Assembly: GCA_963677915.2 (NCBI GenBank)
Contig: CAXXGE010000008.1
Coordinates: forward strand, 1 to 64,000
Origin: G963677915 sp963677915
GTDB taxonomy: Bacteria > Bacillota > Clostridia > Lachnospirales > Vallitaleaceae
Reading direction: 5' to 3'
Length of the DNA: 64,000 nucleotides
Shown here: in pieces, positions 39,830 through 49,246 of the stretch
Numbering within the stretch: position 1 is the stretch's first letter
Layout: each line of letters opens with the position of its first letter
The notes under the pieces: generated by a model
What the model was told of the DNA's origin: nothing
What the model saw: only the letters and a program-made list of their open reading frames with translations
The model's database searches: none
Made by a program: the position numbers and the translations under genes

Positions 39830-39856
39830 ACACTTGAAGTGTGCAGGCCATTTTTT
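39822..39856 (+). terminator. Leader terminator (attenuator) before glnK
   Basis: TGGTCTGCACACTT and AAGTGTGCAGGCCA form a 14-bp stem followed by six Ts, between the promoter and the first gene. Read-through must be regulated or incomplete. Confidence 0.85.
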
Positions 39857-39892
39857 ATTATATATAAACAATGAAGGATAGGAGGAACATTG

Positions 39893-40240
39893 ATGGACAA
39901 AATTACAAAAATTGACATCATCACAAGACAAAGTAAGGTAGAGGAATTGAAAGAGGCACTCAACGGGATCGGCATCACAGGTATGACATTTACAAACGTT
40001 CTAGGTTGCGGTTTGCAAAAAGGAAAAACGGAATATTACAGAGGCAACCAGTTCAGCATCGACTTGCTTCCAAAAGCAAGGGTGGAAGTTGTCGTCAGCG
40101 AGGTTCCTGTAGATTTGGTTGTTGATACTGCCAAGAAGGTTCTTTACACAGGTGAGATCGGAGACGGAAAGATTTTTGTTTACCCGATGGAGAACGTTAT
40201 TAAAGTCAGAACAGGTGAAGAAGGCGTCAAGGCGCTTTAG
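39893..40240 (+). CDS. glnK: PII nitrogen regulatory protein
   Basis: 115 residues: KIDIITRQSKVEELKEALN, VLGCGLQKGKTEYYRG (T-loop region with Tyr), EVVVSEVPVDLVVDTAKK and GEIGDGKIFVYPMENVIKVR match PII signatures. It senses 2-oxoglutarate and ATP/ADP and blocks the ammonium channel encoded downstream. GGAGG lies before the ATG at 39893. Confidence 0.95.
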   Translation: MDKITKIDIITRQSKVEELKEALNGIGITGMTFTNVLGCGLQKGKTEYYRGNQFSIDLLPKARVEVVVSEVPVDLVVDTAKKVLYTGEIGDGKIFVYPMENVIKVRTGEEGVKAL

Positions 40241-40255
40241 AAAGGAGATTACATT

Positions 40256-41485
40256 ATGGATGATATTAAATTAGTTTTAGATACGATATGGGTATTGATT
40301 GCAGCGGCTCTCGTCTTCTTTATGCAGGCTGGATTCGCAATGGTAGAGACGGGCTTCACAAGAGCCAAGAACGCAGGTAACATCATCATGAAGAACCTGA
40401 TGGACTTTTCGGTTGGTTCCCTCATGTTCTGGGTTATAGGTTATGGAATCATGTACGGTACAGACTTTGCAGGCATCATCGGTATTCCGGGATTCTTCTA
40501 CTCGGAAGACTACACAGCTCTGATATTCCAGACAGTATTTGCTGCTACAGCGGCGACAATTGTTTCCGGTGCAATGGCAGAACGTACTAAGTTCGTTGCG
40601 TACCTTGTATACAGTTTCTTTGTATCCGTACTTATTTACCCTGTTTCAGGACACTGGATCTGGGGTGGCGGATGGTTGTCACAGCTCGGTTTCGTCGATT
40701 TCGCAGGTTCAACAGCCGTTCATATGGTTGGTGGTGTGACCGCTCTTGTCGGTGCATCGATTCTTGGACCTAGGATCGGTAAATACACGAAGGACGGCAA
40801 ATCAAATGCAATTCCTGGTCACTCCTTGACTCTGGGCGCATTGGGTGTTTTCATCCTCTGGTTCGGATGGTTCGGATTCAACCCTGGTTCACAGCTCGCT
40901 GCATCCAGTGCGGATGATGCGTATGCTATCGGTAAGATTTTCGTTACTACTAACCTCGCAGCTGCAGTCGCTGCCATTACAGCGATGACAATCACTTGGA
41001 TCCGCTACAAGAAGCCTGACGTTTCCATGACGCTGAACGGCGCTTTGGCCGGCCTTGTTGCAATCACAGCTGGTTGTGCAGCAGTTGATCCGGTCGGCGC
41101 ATTCTTCATTGGTCTTGCCGGCGGTGTTGTAGTAGTATTCGGTGTTGAGTTTGTTGACAAAGTTCTCAAAGTTGACGACCCTGTTGGCGCAGTCGGCGTA
41201 CACGGTGTAGCCGGTGCAGTTGGAACCGTTCTTGTTGGTTTCTTCGCTATCGACGGCGGTGTGTTCTACGGCGGAGGCTTCTCCCTTCTGGGTGTACAGG
41301 CTCTCGGTGTCGTAGCAGTAGCTGCTTGGGTACTGGTATCAGCGTTCATCGTATTCAAAGCGGTTGACGCAACTATCGGTCTTAGAGTCAGCGAATACGA
41401 AGAGCATATAGGTCTTGACATTGAGGAACACGGTATCGAGTCCTATGCGGACTTCGAAGTTAAAGGCATCAACGTAAGGTCCTAG
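40256..41485 (+). CDS. amt: Ammonium transporter
   Basis: 409 residues, 11 helices, Amt/MEP/Rh family. ALVFFMQAGFAMVETGFTRAKN at the start, the first pore His in AVHMVGGVTALVGA, the phenylalanine gate region and the second pore His in VHGVAGAVGTVLVG. It follows glnK by 15 bases, the classic glnK-amtB pair. Confidence 0.96.
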   Translation: MDDIKLVLDTIWVLIAAALVFFMQAGFAMVETGFTRAKNAGNIIMKNLMDFSVGSLMFWVIGYGIMYGTDFAGIIGIPGFFYSEDYTALIFQTVFAATAATIVSGAMAERTKFVAYLVYSFFVSVLIYPVSGHWIWGGGWLSQLGFVDFAGSTAVHMVGGVTALVGASILGPRIGKYTKDGKSNAIPGHSLTLGALGVFILWFGWFGFNPGSQLAASSADDAYAIGKIFVTTNLAAAVAAITAMTITWIRYKKPDVSMTLNGALAGLVAITAGCAAVDPVGAFFIGLAGGVVVVFGVEFVDKVLKVDDPVGAVGVHGVAGAVGTVLVGFFAIDGGVFYGGGFSLLGVQALGVVAVAAWVLVSAFIVFKAVDATIGLRVSEYEEHIGLDIEEHGIESYADFEVKGINVRS

Positions 41486-41516
41486 CCGATCCTACATTGA
41501 TATATATGATACATCG

Positions 41517-41549
41517 CGCAAAAACCCTGGCCTAGCCAGGGTTTTTGTG
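41517..41549 (+). terminator. Terminator after amt
   Basis: AAAACCCTGG and CCAGGGTTTT around a short loop, followed by Ts. Confidence 0.9.
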
Positions 41550-41600
41550 TTGTCTCTTATTTCATTATGCTATAATCAAGAGAAAAGGAGGTATTACGAT

Positions 41601-41834
41601 ATGCAAGATGAATTCTATACCACCATTCTAGATGCCGAACAGAATATCAAGCGTCTCATGAAGGAAAAAGAAAACTACGAAGAGGAACGCCTCCAGTGTT
41701 CGAAGGCATGCAATGTCAATGGCGTTCAAGTCTATACAAAACTGATAGCCACCTGTGACAAAGAGATAGACGACTGCTATGCCGCCATGTTCAGTGCCAG
41801 GGCCAAGATGAACTACAATAACGCGGCTGACTAA
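41601..41834 (+). CDS. Small helical hypothetical protein
   Basis: 77 residues, all helical by appearance, with four Cys (CSKACN, ATCDKEIDDC). GGAGG lies ten bases before the ATG. It stands between the amt terminator and the convergent MATE gene. No family recognised. Confidence 0.55.
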   Translation: MQDEFYTTILDAEQNIKRLMKEKENYEEERLQCSKACNVNGVQVYTKLIATCDKEIDDCYAAMFSARAKMNYNNAAD

Positions 41835-41855
41835 TCAATTTAGCAATTGCAACCG

Positions 41856-43226
41856 CTACTCTAAATGCCTGTGCCTTTCGATCTCTAGTGATAGCTGGTC
41901 CTTCTTTATAAAAGGCAGGAACATGGCCAGTGCCAGGAGAAAGGTCAGCACATCGGCAATCAGCTGGGACATGAGTATGCCCCTGTAGCCAATCAGTCGG
42001 GGAAGAAGCAGGATAACAGGAATGAAGAACAGTCCCTGCCGCGTGACGGCCATCAGCATTGCCTGAGGGCCTTTGCCCAGCGCCTGATAAAAAACACCGA
42101 TCGTATTGGATATGCTCATAAAGCACAGGCTGACAGCGTAGAAAGCAAGGCCTGCCGAGCCATAGGCGGCGACATTGTCTGTGGCATTAAAGCCCGTCAT
42201 CAGCAATCTGGACAACGGGATCAGCAGGACACAGCTCACCGCTGATATGACAAAGGCAGCGGTCATCGTGTATCGAACCGATTGGAGCACCCGGGATTTG
42301 TTGCCTGCGCCGATGTTGTACCCAGCCACCGGCTGCATGCCTTGAGCCAGACCGAAAAGGGTGTACATGGGCAGCATGTATATCTTAGAGACGATACCGA
42401 GCGCCGCAAGAAGTTCGGCACCGCCATACGTGACAGCGCCCTGGTTTAGAAGGCCGATGGAGAAACTGAAAAGCAGCTGCCTGAAAAAGGTCGGCAGTCC
42501 AATCTTGAAAATCTCATTGTAGATCGTCCTGGTCGGCTTGAAAAACCTCAAGCCGACTTTCACAATGGTATGACCGAAATAAAACCTTGTAAACAGAATC
42601 AGCCAGGTGACCACCTGGGATATGGACGTTGCAACGGCAGCACCGGCGACACCCCAGCCAAAGACAAAAATGAAAATAGGATCGAGTATAATGTTGAGCA
42701 CCGAACCGATGGCCATGCCCAGCATGGACAGCTTGGCACTGCCCTCTGACCTCAGCAGGTTGTTCAGGGTCATATTGCCGACTGTGAAAGTGGTGCCCAG
42801 CAAGATATAGGAGACATAGGTAACGGACAGATCCAGGATCCCGTCGGTAGCTCCGAAAAACTCGAGGACGGGTGCCTTGAATGCGAAAACAGAGACGGAA
42901 TAGACAACACCCACAATCATGACGGAATAGAATGCCGTCGTGGCGACGCGGCTTGCCAGATCCTTGTTTCCCTTGCCAAGAAGCCTTGACAGATAGCTGG
43001 CGCTGCCAATGCCGAAGGTCAAACCCATGGCTGTCGTCAGCAGCATTAATGGCATGACGACCTGCACGGCGCCAATGGCTTCCGTGCCAATCCATGCGAC
43101 AAACATCGTATCAACCACATTGTAAATAGCCATGACAAGAAAACTGACGATAGCCGGCCAGGCCATTGAATTGATTGCTTTGCTTATGGGTGCTTCCTGC
43201 AGCAGGTAAATCCTTTTATCATCCAT
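41856..43226 (-). CDS. MATE-family efflux transporter
   Basis: 456 residues, 12 helices in two MatE repeats. The N-terminal repeat begins INSMAWPAIVSFLVMAIYNVVDTMFVAWIG in pieces typical of DinF/NorM-like proteins (MAIYNVVDTMFVAW). Such proteins export drugs or metabolites using Na+ or H+. It overlaps the upstream amidotransferase gene by eight bases. Confidence 0.9.
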   Translation of the reverse strand: MDDKRIYLLQEAPISKAINSMAWPAIVSFLVMAIYNVVDTMFVAWIGTEAIGAVQVVMPLMLLTTAMGLTFGIGSASYLSRLLGKGNKDLASRVATTAFYSVMIVGVVYSVSVFAFKAPVLEFFGATDGILDLSVTYVSYILLGTTFTVGNMTLNNLLRSEGSAKLSMLGMAIGSVLNIILDPIFIFVFGWGVAGAAVATSISQVVTWLILFTRFYFGHTIVKVGLRFFKPTRTIYNEIFKIGLPTFFRQLLFSFSIGLLNQGAVTYGGAELLAALGIVSKIYMLPMYTLFGLAQGMQPVAGYNIGAGNKSRVLQSVRYTMTAAFVISAVSCVLLIPLSRLLMTGFNATDNVAAYGSAGLAFYAVSLCFMSISNTIGVFYQALGKGPQAMLMAVTRQGLFFIPVILLLPRLIGYRGILMSQLIADVLTFLLALAMFLPFIKKDQLSLEIERHRHLE

Positions 43227-43902
43227 GGACAGCCTCCATAGCCTCTATTAAATAATCGAGCAGGTGCCACAAAAGTTTTTTGTTGCCTTCATAGTATCGT
43301 TTTTCAGCGAGCATTTCTTCAGCGGATTGAATATAGGGCCCGCCAGTCAGTTCATCAGCGCCATGTTCTATGATGGCGGCAACGCTGTCAGGTGTCATCT
43401 CGATGTGAAATTGGAGGGCAAGAATACGGTTGTCGAAAACAAATCCCTGGTTATCGCAGATTGCACTTTTGGCAACTGTCTCCGCACCTTTCGGAAGTGA
43501 AAAGGTCTCGCCGTGCCAGTGAAATACAGTCTGCTTTTTCTGAATCAGATTGACTGGCTCTATTTCGAACCAGCCGATTTCCTTCTGTGGCATCTTAGTC
43601 ACTGCAGCACCAAGGCTTTCCGCTAGGAACTGGGCGCCAAGGCATACACCTATTGCTGACTTGCCGCTCTGGACAGCTTCACGTATGAACGCTTTCTCGG
43701 CAGGCATCCAGCTGTAGTCATCCTCATCGCCGACGCCCATCGGACCTCCCATGACAACTAGAAAGTCATAGTCCAAAACGGAAGGAAACGGATCCCCGGC
43801 ATAGGCTGACGTCCGGGTGATTTCGGCGCCTTTTTCGGTGAAATAGCTTTCTATATTCGCCGGGCCTTCAAAGGGCACGTGTGTTAAAATATGGACCCGC
43901 AT
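43219..43902 (-). CDS. Class I glutamine amidotransferase
   Basis: 227 residues, GMP-synthase-like GATase1 domain. Nucleophile Cys in IGVCLGAQFLAESLG and the His-x-Glu pair in LALQFHIEMTPDS complete the triad. No synthetase domain is attached, so the acceptor is unknown; relatives act on gamma-glutamyl compounds. Confidence 0.85.
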   Translation of the reverse strand: MRVHILTHVPFEGPANIESYFTEKGAEITRTSAYAGDPFPSVLDYDFLVVMGGPMGVGDEDDYSWMPAEKAFIREAVQSGKSAIGVCLGAQFLAESLGAAVTKMPQKEIGWFEIEPVNLIQKKQTVFHWHGETFSLPKGAETVAKSAICDNQGFVFDNRILALQFHIEMTPDSVAAIIEHGADELTGGPYIQSAEEMLAEKRYYEGNKKLLWHLLDYLIEAMEAVHG

Positions 43903-43971
43903 GAATCAACACCTCTTTTCAAATCAATGTAAGCATATTGAGTTCATTATATCATATAAGGAAACAGTGCC

Positions 43972-45408
43972 ATGAACAAAAATGAAACACAAAACAGAAC
44001 ATTGGAGCAGCATCTAAGGTGCTATACGGATGGCATCTATCCTTTGCATATGCCTGGACACAAGCGCATGGAGGGCTCTCTGCCCACGTCTATTGCCGAT
44101 ATCGATGTCACCGAGGTCGAGGGGACGGACAATCTCTACAGACCGGAAGGCATCGTTGGAAAGTCCCTTGATCATGCAGCGTCATTTTATGGTACGCGAA
44201 AAACGTATTTCCTGCTTAACGGCAGTACCGGGGGCATACTATCCGCAGTTGCTGCGATGGGGCGGCCGGGGGAAAAGGTTCTCGTCATGAGGAACTGCCA
44301 CCAGTCTGTCTACCATGCCCTTGAACTGAATCGATTGGAACCGGTCTTCCTGTATCCTCAGGAAGCGGCTGAAGGTCTGGCTGGAGGCGTGTCCCTGGAG
44401 GATGTAAAAAAGGCCTATCGCGACAACCCGGATATGAAGGGCTGCATCATCACTAGCCCCACCTATGAAGGGCTCGTTCTTCCTGTCTATGAGATTGCCG
44501 GGGCAGTGCATGCCGATGGGGGCTGGCTGATTGTCGATGAAGCCCACGGTGCGCATTTCAATTATTCAGACCTCTTTCCGAAGTCGGCATTGGCATCGGG
44601 TGCGGACATTGTTATCCAAAGCCTGCACAAAACGATGCCTTCCATGACACAGACGGCGCTGATGCATGTAGCAGGCGAATGGGTCGACCTCGAACGGCTT
44701 GACCACTACTATGAAGTCTACCAGACGAGCAGCCCCTCGTATGTCATGATGGCATCGATCGACAACTGTATACGGAAATATGAGCATGCGCCTGAGGTGT
44801 GGACAGCATTTGAAAAAATCCTGGACGCTGTGGACAAAAGGCTCCAGAACATGAAGAGGCTGAAGCTGACCAGGGAGAGGGAACTGGATATGACCCACCT
44901 GGCAGGTCTTGACCGGTCGAAAGTGCTGGTCAGCACACTAAGTGCCGATATAACGGGATTGGAACTGGAGAGAAGGCTCAGGGAAGACTGGGGATTCCAG
45001 GTGGAACTTTCGAACGAAGTGTATATCCTGGCCATGCTGACAGTGGCAGACAAGGCAGCGGAAATCCGTGCATTTCTGGAAGCGTTGATAGCAATCGATA
45101 AGGAACTTGAACCTGCAGCAGCGCCATTGAAAAGGACAGCTGAAAATCGATGCAATCATCCGAAACCAGGCTGTACGATGGAAGAAGCATGGCTAGCTGA
45201 AGGTACATGGATGCCCCTTGAAAAATGCTGCGGCCGTATCGTACAGCTGCCTGTCACGCCCTATCCACCCGGCATACCTTTCCTGGCTGCAGGGGAAATC
45301 ATAGAAGAGGGGCATATCGAATGGCTGCTATCTGCAGTCGAAGCAGGCAGGGTCATCAAGGGACTGAAGTTGGAAGGGCAACAAATTGATATAAAAATAT
45401 TAAAATAG
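43972..45408 (+). CDS. Orn/Lys/Arg decarboxylase-family PLP protein
   Basis: 478 residues. MPGHKRMEGSLP, the PLP Asp in LIVDEAHGAHF, and the PLP Lys in IQSLHKTMPSMTQTALMHV place it in the short, single-domain group of Firmicute lysine/arginine decarboxylase-like enzymes (SpeA/YaaO type). These commonly sit before tmk, as here. The substrate cannot be chosen from sequence. Confidence 0.88.
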   Translation: MNKNETQNRTLEQHLRCYTDGIYPLHMPGHKRMEGSLPTSIADIDVTEVEGTDNLYRPEGIVGKSLDHAASFYGTRKTYFLLNGSTGGILSAVAAMGRPGEKVLVMRNCHQSVYHALELNRLEPVFLYPQEAAEGLAGGVSLEDVKKAYRDNPDMKGCIITSPTYEGLVLPVYEIAGAVHADGGWLIVDEAHGAHFNYSDLFPKSALASGADIVIQSLHKTMPSMTQTALMHVAGEWVDLERLDHYYEVYQTSSPSYVMMASIDNCIRKYEHAPEVWTAFEKILDAVDKRLQNMKRLKLTRERELDMTHLAGLDRSKVLVSTLSADITGLELERRLREDWGFQVELSNEVYILAMLTVADKAAEIRAFLEALIAIDKELEPAAAPLKRTAENRCNHPKPGCTMEEAWLAEGTWMPLEKCCGRIVQLPVTPYPPGIPFLAAGEIIEEGHIEWLLSAVEAGRVIKGLKLEGQQIDIKILK

Positions 45409-45453
45409 TTCGAATGTGATATAATATAAGGAAGAAAAGCAAGCGAGGTCATT

Positions 45454-46110
45454 ATGAGAGGACGATTCATTTCGATAGAAGGCGGCGACGGCTCCGGCAA
45501 GACGACACAGATTCAGCTGCTCATCAAAAAACTTGAAGAAGAAGGCATCGATATCCTGTTTACAAGGGAACCGGGAGGCACCGTCATTTCCGAAAAGATA
45601 AGATCCCTGATTCTGGATCCGGCTCACATTGAAATGAAGGATATGACGGAGGCGCTGCTCTATGCATCTGCCCGGGCCCAGTTGGTGGGAGAAGTCATCA
45701 AGCCGGCTATCGAAGAAGGCAAAACAGTCATATGCGACAGGTTCGTGGATTCCTCCGTCGTCTATCAGGGACATGCACGGGAACTGGGAATCGAAACCAT
45801 AGAAGATATCAACAGCTACGCCATAAGGGGGCTGTATCCGGACCTGACCATACTGCTTGACATCGATCCGGACGAAGGGCTGCACAGAAAGAAGTCCCAG
45901 AAAGAGCTGGACAGAATGGAGATGCAGGCGCTGGATTTTCACAAGAAAGTCTCAGAAGGATACCGCCTGCTGGCAATAAGACATGCGGACAGGATTTTCT
46001 CCGTCGATGCGACACAGGATATCGAAACAATCCACAGATCAATCATGGCTGAGATGAAGAGGAGGTTTGGATATGGGGAAAATGAAAATGGTGCTCGCCA
46101 TCATTCATGA
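45454..46110 (+). CDS. tmk: Thymidylate kinase
   Basis: 218 residues. P-loop IEGGDGSGKTTQIQLL, DR-type motif ICDRFVDSSVVYQGHAR, and the LID region with DRMEMQALDFHKKV. It phosphorylates dTMP to dTDP for DNA synthesis. The 3' end overlaps the c-di-AMP receptor gene by 38 bases. Confidence 0.96.
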   Translation: MRGRFISIEGGDGSGKTTQIQLLIKKLEEEGIDILFTREPGGTVISEKIRSLILDPAHIEMKDMTEALLYASARAQLVGEVIKPAIEEGKTVICDRFVDSSVVYQGHARELGIETIEDINSYAIRGLYPDLTILLDIDPDEGLHRKKSQKELDRMEMQALDFHKKVSEGYRLLAIRHADRIFSVDATQDIETIHRSIMAEMKRRFGYGENENGARHHS

Positions 46111-46411
46111 CGAAGATGCACATGCACTTTTAAGCAAGCTCAACAAAAGCGGACATATGGCGACCAAACTATCCAGTACCGGGGGACTCCTTAGAACAGG
46201 CAACACAACGATTTTCGTCGGCGTCGAGGAGGAAGAAGTGGAAGTTGTACTCGACATCATCAAGGACACATGCAAGACGAAAAAGGAATTGACAGTCATG
46301 AATCCACCGGTGATCAATATGGTGGAAAGCTATATGCCGTACCCTGTTGAAGTAACCGTAGGCGGCGCGACAATCTTCGTGCTGGATGTAGACAAGTATC
46401 TAAAAATCTGA
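46073..46411 (+). CDS. darA: Cyclic-di-AMP receptor, DarA/PstA type
   Basis: 112 residues with a PII-like fold. MATKLSSTGGLLRTGNTTIF is the c-di-AMP-binding signature of DarA/PstA, and the tmk-darA-holB order is conserved in Firmicutes. The start at 46073 has AGGAGG seven bases upstream. It binds c-di-AMP in osmotic and wall homeostasis; the effector partner is not evident. Confidence 0.93.
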   Translation: MGKMKMVLAIIHDEDAHALLSKLNKSGHMATKLSSTGGLLRTGNTTIFVGVEEEEVEVVLDIIKDTCKTKKELTVMNPPVINMVESYMPYPVEVTVGGATIFVLDVDKYLKI

Positions 46412-46432
46412 AACAAACATTGGGGCCGCATC

Positions 46433-47431
46433 ATGTATCGATTGGACGAAATCATCGGCTATGAACAAATCATCAGCCATTTCCAGAATGCAAGAAAAAT
46501 GAAGAAGAATTCCCATGCCTATATAATCGAAGGAGAAACGGGCATGGGAAAGCTGAGGCTTGCGAGAACTTTCGCCAAGCTGATGCAGTGCGAGGAACAG
46601 GGCATAGAAGTGTGCGATGCCTGTCAATCTTGCAAGCTGCTTGATGCCGGGAACCATCCCGACATTATTGAAGTGGCCCAGACTAAAAAGACAGGGCTCG
46701 GCGTCGACGATATCAGGGACCAGATCAACAAGGACATGGCGGTCAAGCCATACAGATATCCCTACAAGATATATATTGTCGACAACGCTGATCAAATGAC
46801 AGTGCAGGCCCAGAACGCCCTTTTGAAAACAATAGAAGAGCCACCGCCGTACGGCATGATTATCCTGCTTGCTTCCAACAGCTATCAGTTTCTTCCGACA
46901 ATACTGTCAAGGTGCGTCGTCATGAAGCTGAATCCACTGCCGGAGAGCCGTATTGAAGAATACCTTGTTGAAGAGAAGCATATACCGGACTACCAGGCGG
47001 CGCTGTATGCAGCTTTCGCACAGGGCAATCTGGGCATGGCGATGAAGCTCTCTGAATCCACCGATTTTTCTGTAATGCGCGAGAATATGATCAAGGTGAT
47101 GGAGGTCTTCACTGCGGGTGACAAAATCGACATTCTCGACACGGTTGAGATATTTGAAGCATACCAGGACAGCAAGGAGATGTTTTTCGAGCTGCTGCTT
47201 ACCTGGCTAAGGGATGTCCTTGTATTGAAGAAACTCGGCGGTCCTGCCAGGCTCATACACAGGGACAAACGCAATCTTTTGTTGAAACAGGCATCCATCC
47301 TGTCGTATAATAGGGTTGGTACGCTAATTGATGGACTGGAAAAAGTCAAGCTGCAGGCCCGCAGACATGTGAATTACCCCTTGTCGGTGGAGATGATGCT
47401 GGTCAATGCCATCAACAGCGATGACGATTGA
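46433..47431 (+). CDS. holB: DNA polymerase III subunit delta'
   Basis: 332 residues, AAA+ clamp-loader subunit. P-loop GETGMGKLRLARTF is degenerate (Leu replaces Ser/Thr), which fits a non-hydrolysing delta' subunit. Zinc cysteines lie in CEEQGIEVCDACQSC, and the sensor region is LLKTIEEPP with LSRC. It follows darA as in other Firmicutes. Confidence 0.92.
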   Translation: MYRLDEIIGYEQIISHFQNARKMKKNSHAYIIEGETGMGKLRLARTFAKLMQCEEQGIEVCDACQSCKLLDAGNHPDIIEVAQTKKTGLGVDDIRDQINKDMAVKPYRYPYKIYIVDNADQMTVQAQNALLKTIEEPPPYGMIILLASNSYQFLPTILSRCVVMKLNPLPESRIEEYLVEEKHIPDYQAALYAAFAQGNLGMAMKLSESTDFSVMRENMIKVMEVFTAGDKIDILDTVEIFEAYQDSKEMFFELLLTWLRDVLVLKKLGGPARLIHRDKRNLLLKQASILSYNRVGTLIDGLEKVKLQARRHVNYPLSVEMMLVNAINSDDD

Positions 47432-47456
47432 TCGCACAGATCTTAAGGAGATAGAT

Positions 47457-48491
47457 ATGATAAAAGTGATTGGCGTCCGTTTCAGAAAAGCGGGCAAGAT
47501 TTATTACTTCAATCCGGGAAATATGGAGATAGATTCGAACCAGCATGTCATAGTCGAAACGGTGCGCGGCATCGAATACGGCAAGGTCGTGCTCGGTGTC
47601 AAGGAAATGCCAGATGAGGAAATTGTCCAGCCGCTGAAAAAAGTCATCCGTATCGCTACAGCAGATGATGATGCAGTGGAAATCGAGAACAAGGAAAAGG
47701 AACGGGAGGCTTTCAAAGTCTGCCAGCAGAAAATAAAGAAGCACAGCTTGGAAATGAAACTGATTGACAGTGAATACACTTTCGACAACAACAAGCTTCT
47801 GTTCTATTTTACTGCGGACGGAAGAATCGATTTCAGAGAACTGGTAAAAGACCTTGCCTCCGTTTTCAAGACACGTATCGAGCTTAGACAGATCGGTGTC
47901 AGGGACGAGACAAAACTGGTGGGAAGTATAGGCATCTGCGGCTTGCCGCTCTGCTGTTATCGATACCTCAGTGATTTCCATCCTGTTTCGATCCGTATGG
48001 CGAAGGACCAGAACCTTTCCCTTAACCCGACGAAGATATCAGGCGTGTGCGGCAGGCTGATGTGCTGTCTGAAATATGAGGAATATACCTATAAAACGTT
48101 GAACAGGAACCTGCCCAATGTCGGATCGAGTGTAACGATGAAATCCGGTGAAAAGGGAGAGGTCATCAGCGTCAACATCATCCGTCAACGCGTCAAACTG
48201 GTCGTCAGAAAAGAGAACGGCGATCCTGAAGTCAGGGAAGTCAGTATAGATGAGATAGAAGTCGGCAAGGACCAACGCAGGAAAAAGAAGGCGAATGTGA
48301 GCAAGGAAGAGTACGCTGAACTGAAAAAGCTGGAAGAGATGGATAAAGGCGGAAGCGGCGAAAAGGACAGCGAGGAAAAAAAGAACAAGAATAGAGACAA
48401 TAAGAATAGAGACAGCAGGAACAGGGGTAGAAGCAGAAACAAGAACAAGAAACCGAAGGCTGCCAAGAATACCGACAAAAAGAGTGAGTAG
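47457..48491 (+). CDS. ricT: PSP1-domain protein (RicT/YaaT type)
   Basis: 344 residues. The PSP1 domain (about 60-150) includes IELRQIGVRDETKLVGSIGI and cysteine motifs GLPLCCYRYL and CGRLMCCLKYE. RicT works with RicA and RicF in RNA processing (RNase Y specificity) and sporulation in Bacillus. The C-terminal 60 residues are a Lys/Asn/Arg-rich low-complexity tail. The start at 47457 has AAGGAG upstream. Confidence 0.9.
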   Translation: MIKVIGVRFRKAGKIYYFNPGNMEIDSNQHVIVETVRGIEYGKVVLGVKEMPDEEIVQPLKKVIRIATADDDAVEIENKEKEREAFKVCQQKIKKHSLEMKLIDSEYTFDNNKLLFYFTADGRIDFRELVKDLASVFKTRIELRQIGVRDETKLVGSIGICGLPLCCYRYLSDFHPVSIRMAKDQNLSLNPTKISGVCGRLMCCLKYEEYTYKTLNRNLPNVGSSVTMKSGEKGEVISVNIIRQRVKLVVRKENGDPEVREVSIDEIEVGKDQRRKKKANVSKEEYAELKKLEEMDKGGSGEKDSEEKKNKNRDNKNRDSRNRGRSRNKNKKPKAAKNTDKKSE

Positions 48492-48492
48492 T

Positions 48493-49236
48493 ATGGAAGT
48501 CCGGCTGAAACAAGGGGAGCGGATTGACGACCTACACCTTAAGGGATTGAGAATCATACAGCACCCCGATCATTTCTGCTTTGGCGTCGATGCGGTACTG
48601 GTTGCCGACTTTGCCAAGGCATCGGCAGAGGACAAGGTGGCCGACCTGGGTACAGGCACCGGCATCATTCCGCTGATGATGTACGGCAAGTTCGGTCCCA
48701 AGCACATCGTTGGGCTTGAAATCCAGGCGTCCAGTGCAGAGATGGCAAGAAGAAGCATCGCCCTCAACGGGCTTGAACAGACAATAGAGATCATGCAAGG
48801 CGATATCAAGGAAGCAGCAGAACTGCTTCCTTTAAGCTGCTATGACCTGGTCGTTGCCAATCCGCCGTATATGAACGCGGGCAAAGGCCTGGTGACACAG
48901 GCCTCTGCGAAAGCAATCGCCCGCCACGAAATCCACTGCACACTGGAGGACGTTATTTACGCCGCATCCAGGATCGTCAAGGTTCAGGGGCGGTTCTGCA
49001 TGGTCCACCGGCCCCAGCGCCTTGTGGAGATTTTCGAGACGATGCGCAGGCATCAAATGGAACCCAAGCGCATGCGTATGGTACACCCTTATGCCGACAA
49101 GGATGCAACGATGGTGCTTGTTGAAGCGGTCAGGCAAGGCAGGCCGCAGATGAAGGTGGAGCCGCCGCTTGTGATCTACAAGGCAGATGGCGCTTATCAC
49201 GATGAAATCATAGATATTTACGGATACAATTTGTAA
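48493..49236 (+). CDS. trmN6: tRNA1(Val) A37 N6-methyltransferase family
   Basis: 247 residues. SAM-binding motif VADLGTGTGIIPLMM and catalytic NPPY in LVVANPPYMNAGKG identify a TrmN6-like (COG4123) N6-adenine methyltransferase. The ATG at 48493 directly follows the previous stop and has AGAGTGAG upstream. It forms an operon with rsmI. Confidence 0.88.
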   Translation: MEVRLKQGERIDDLHLKGLRIIQHPDHFCFGVDAVLVADFAKASAEDKVADLGTGTGIIPLMMYGKFGPKHIVGLEIQASSAEMARRSIALNGLEQTIEIMQGDIKEAAELLPLSCYDLVVANPPYMNAGKGLVTQASAKAIARHEIHCTLEDVIYAASRIVKVQGRFCMVHRPQRLVEIFETMRRHQMEPKRMRMVHPYADKDATMVLVEAVRQGRPQMKVEPPLVIYKADGAYHDEIIDIYGYNL

Positions 49237-49246
49237 GGAGGACGCC

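Noticed and set aside
45809..46042. Minus-strand frame in tmk
   Set aside because: Cys/Pro-rich antisense shadow without start signals.
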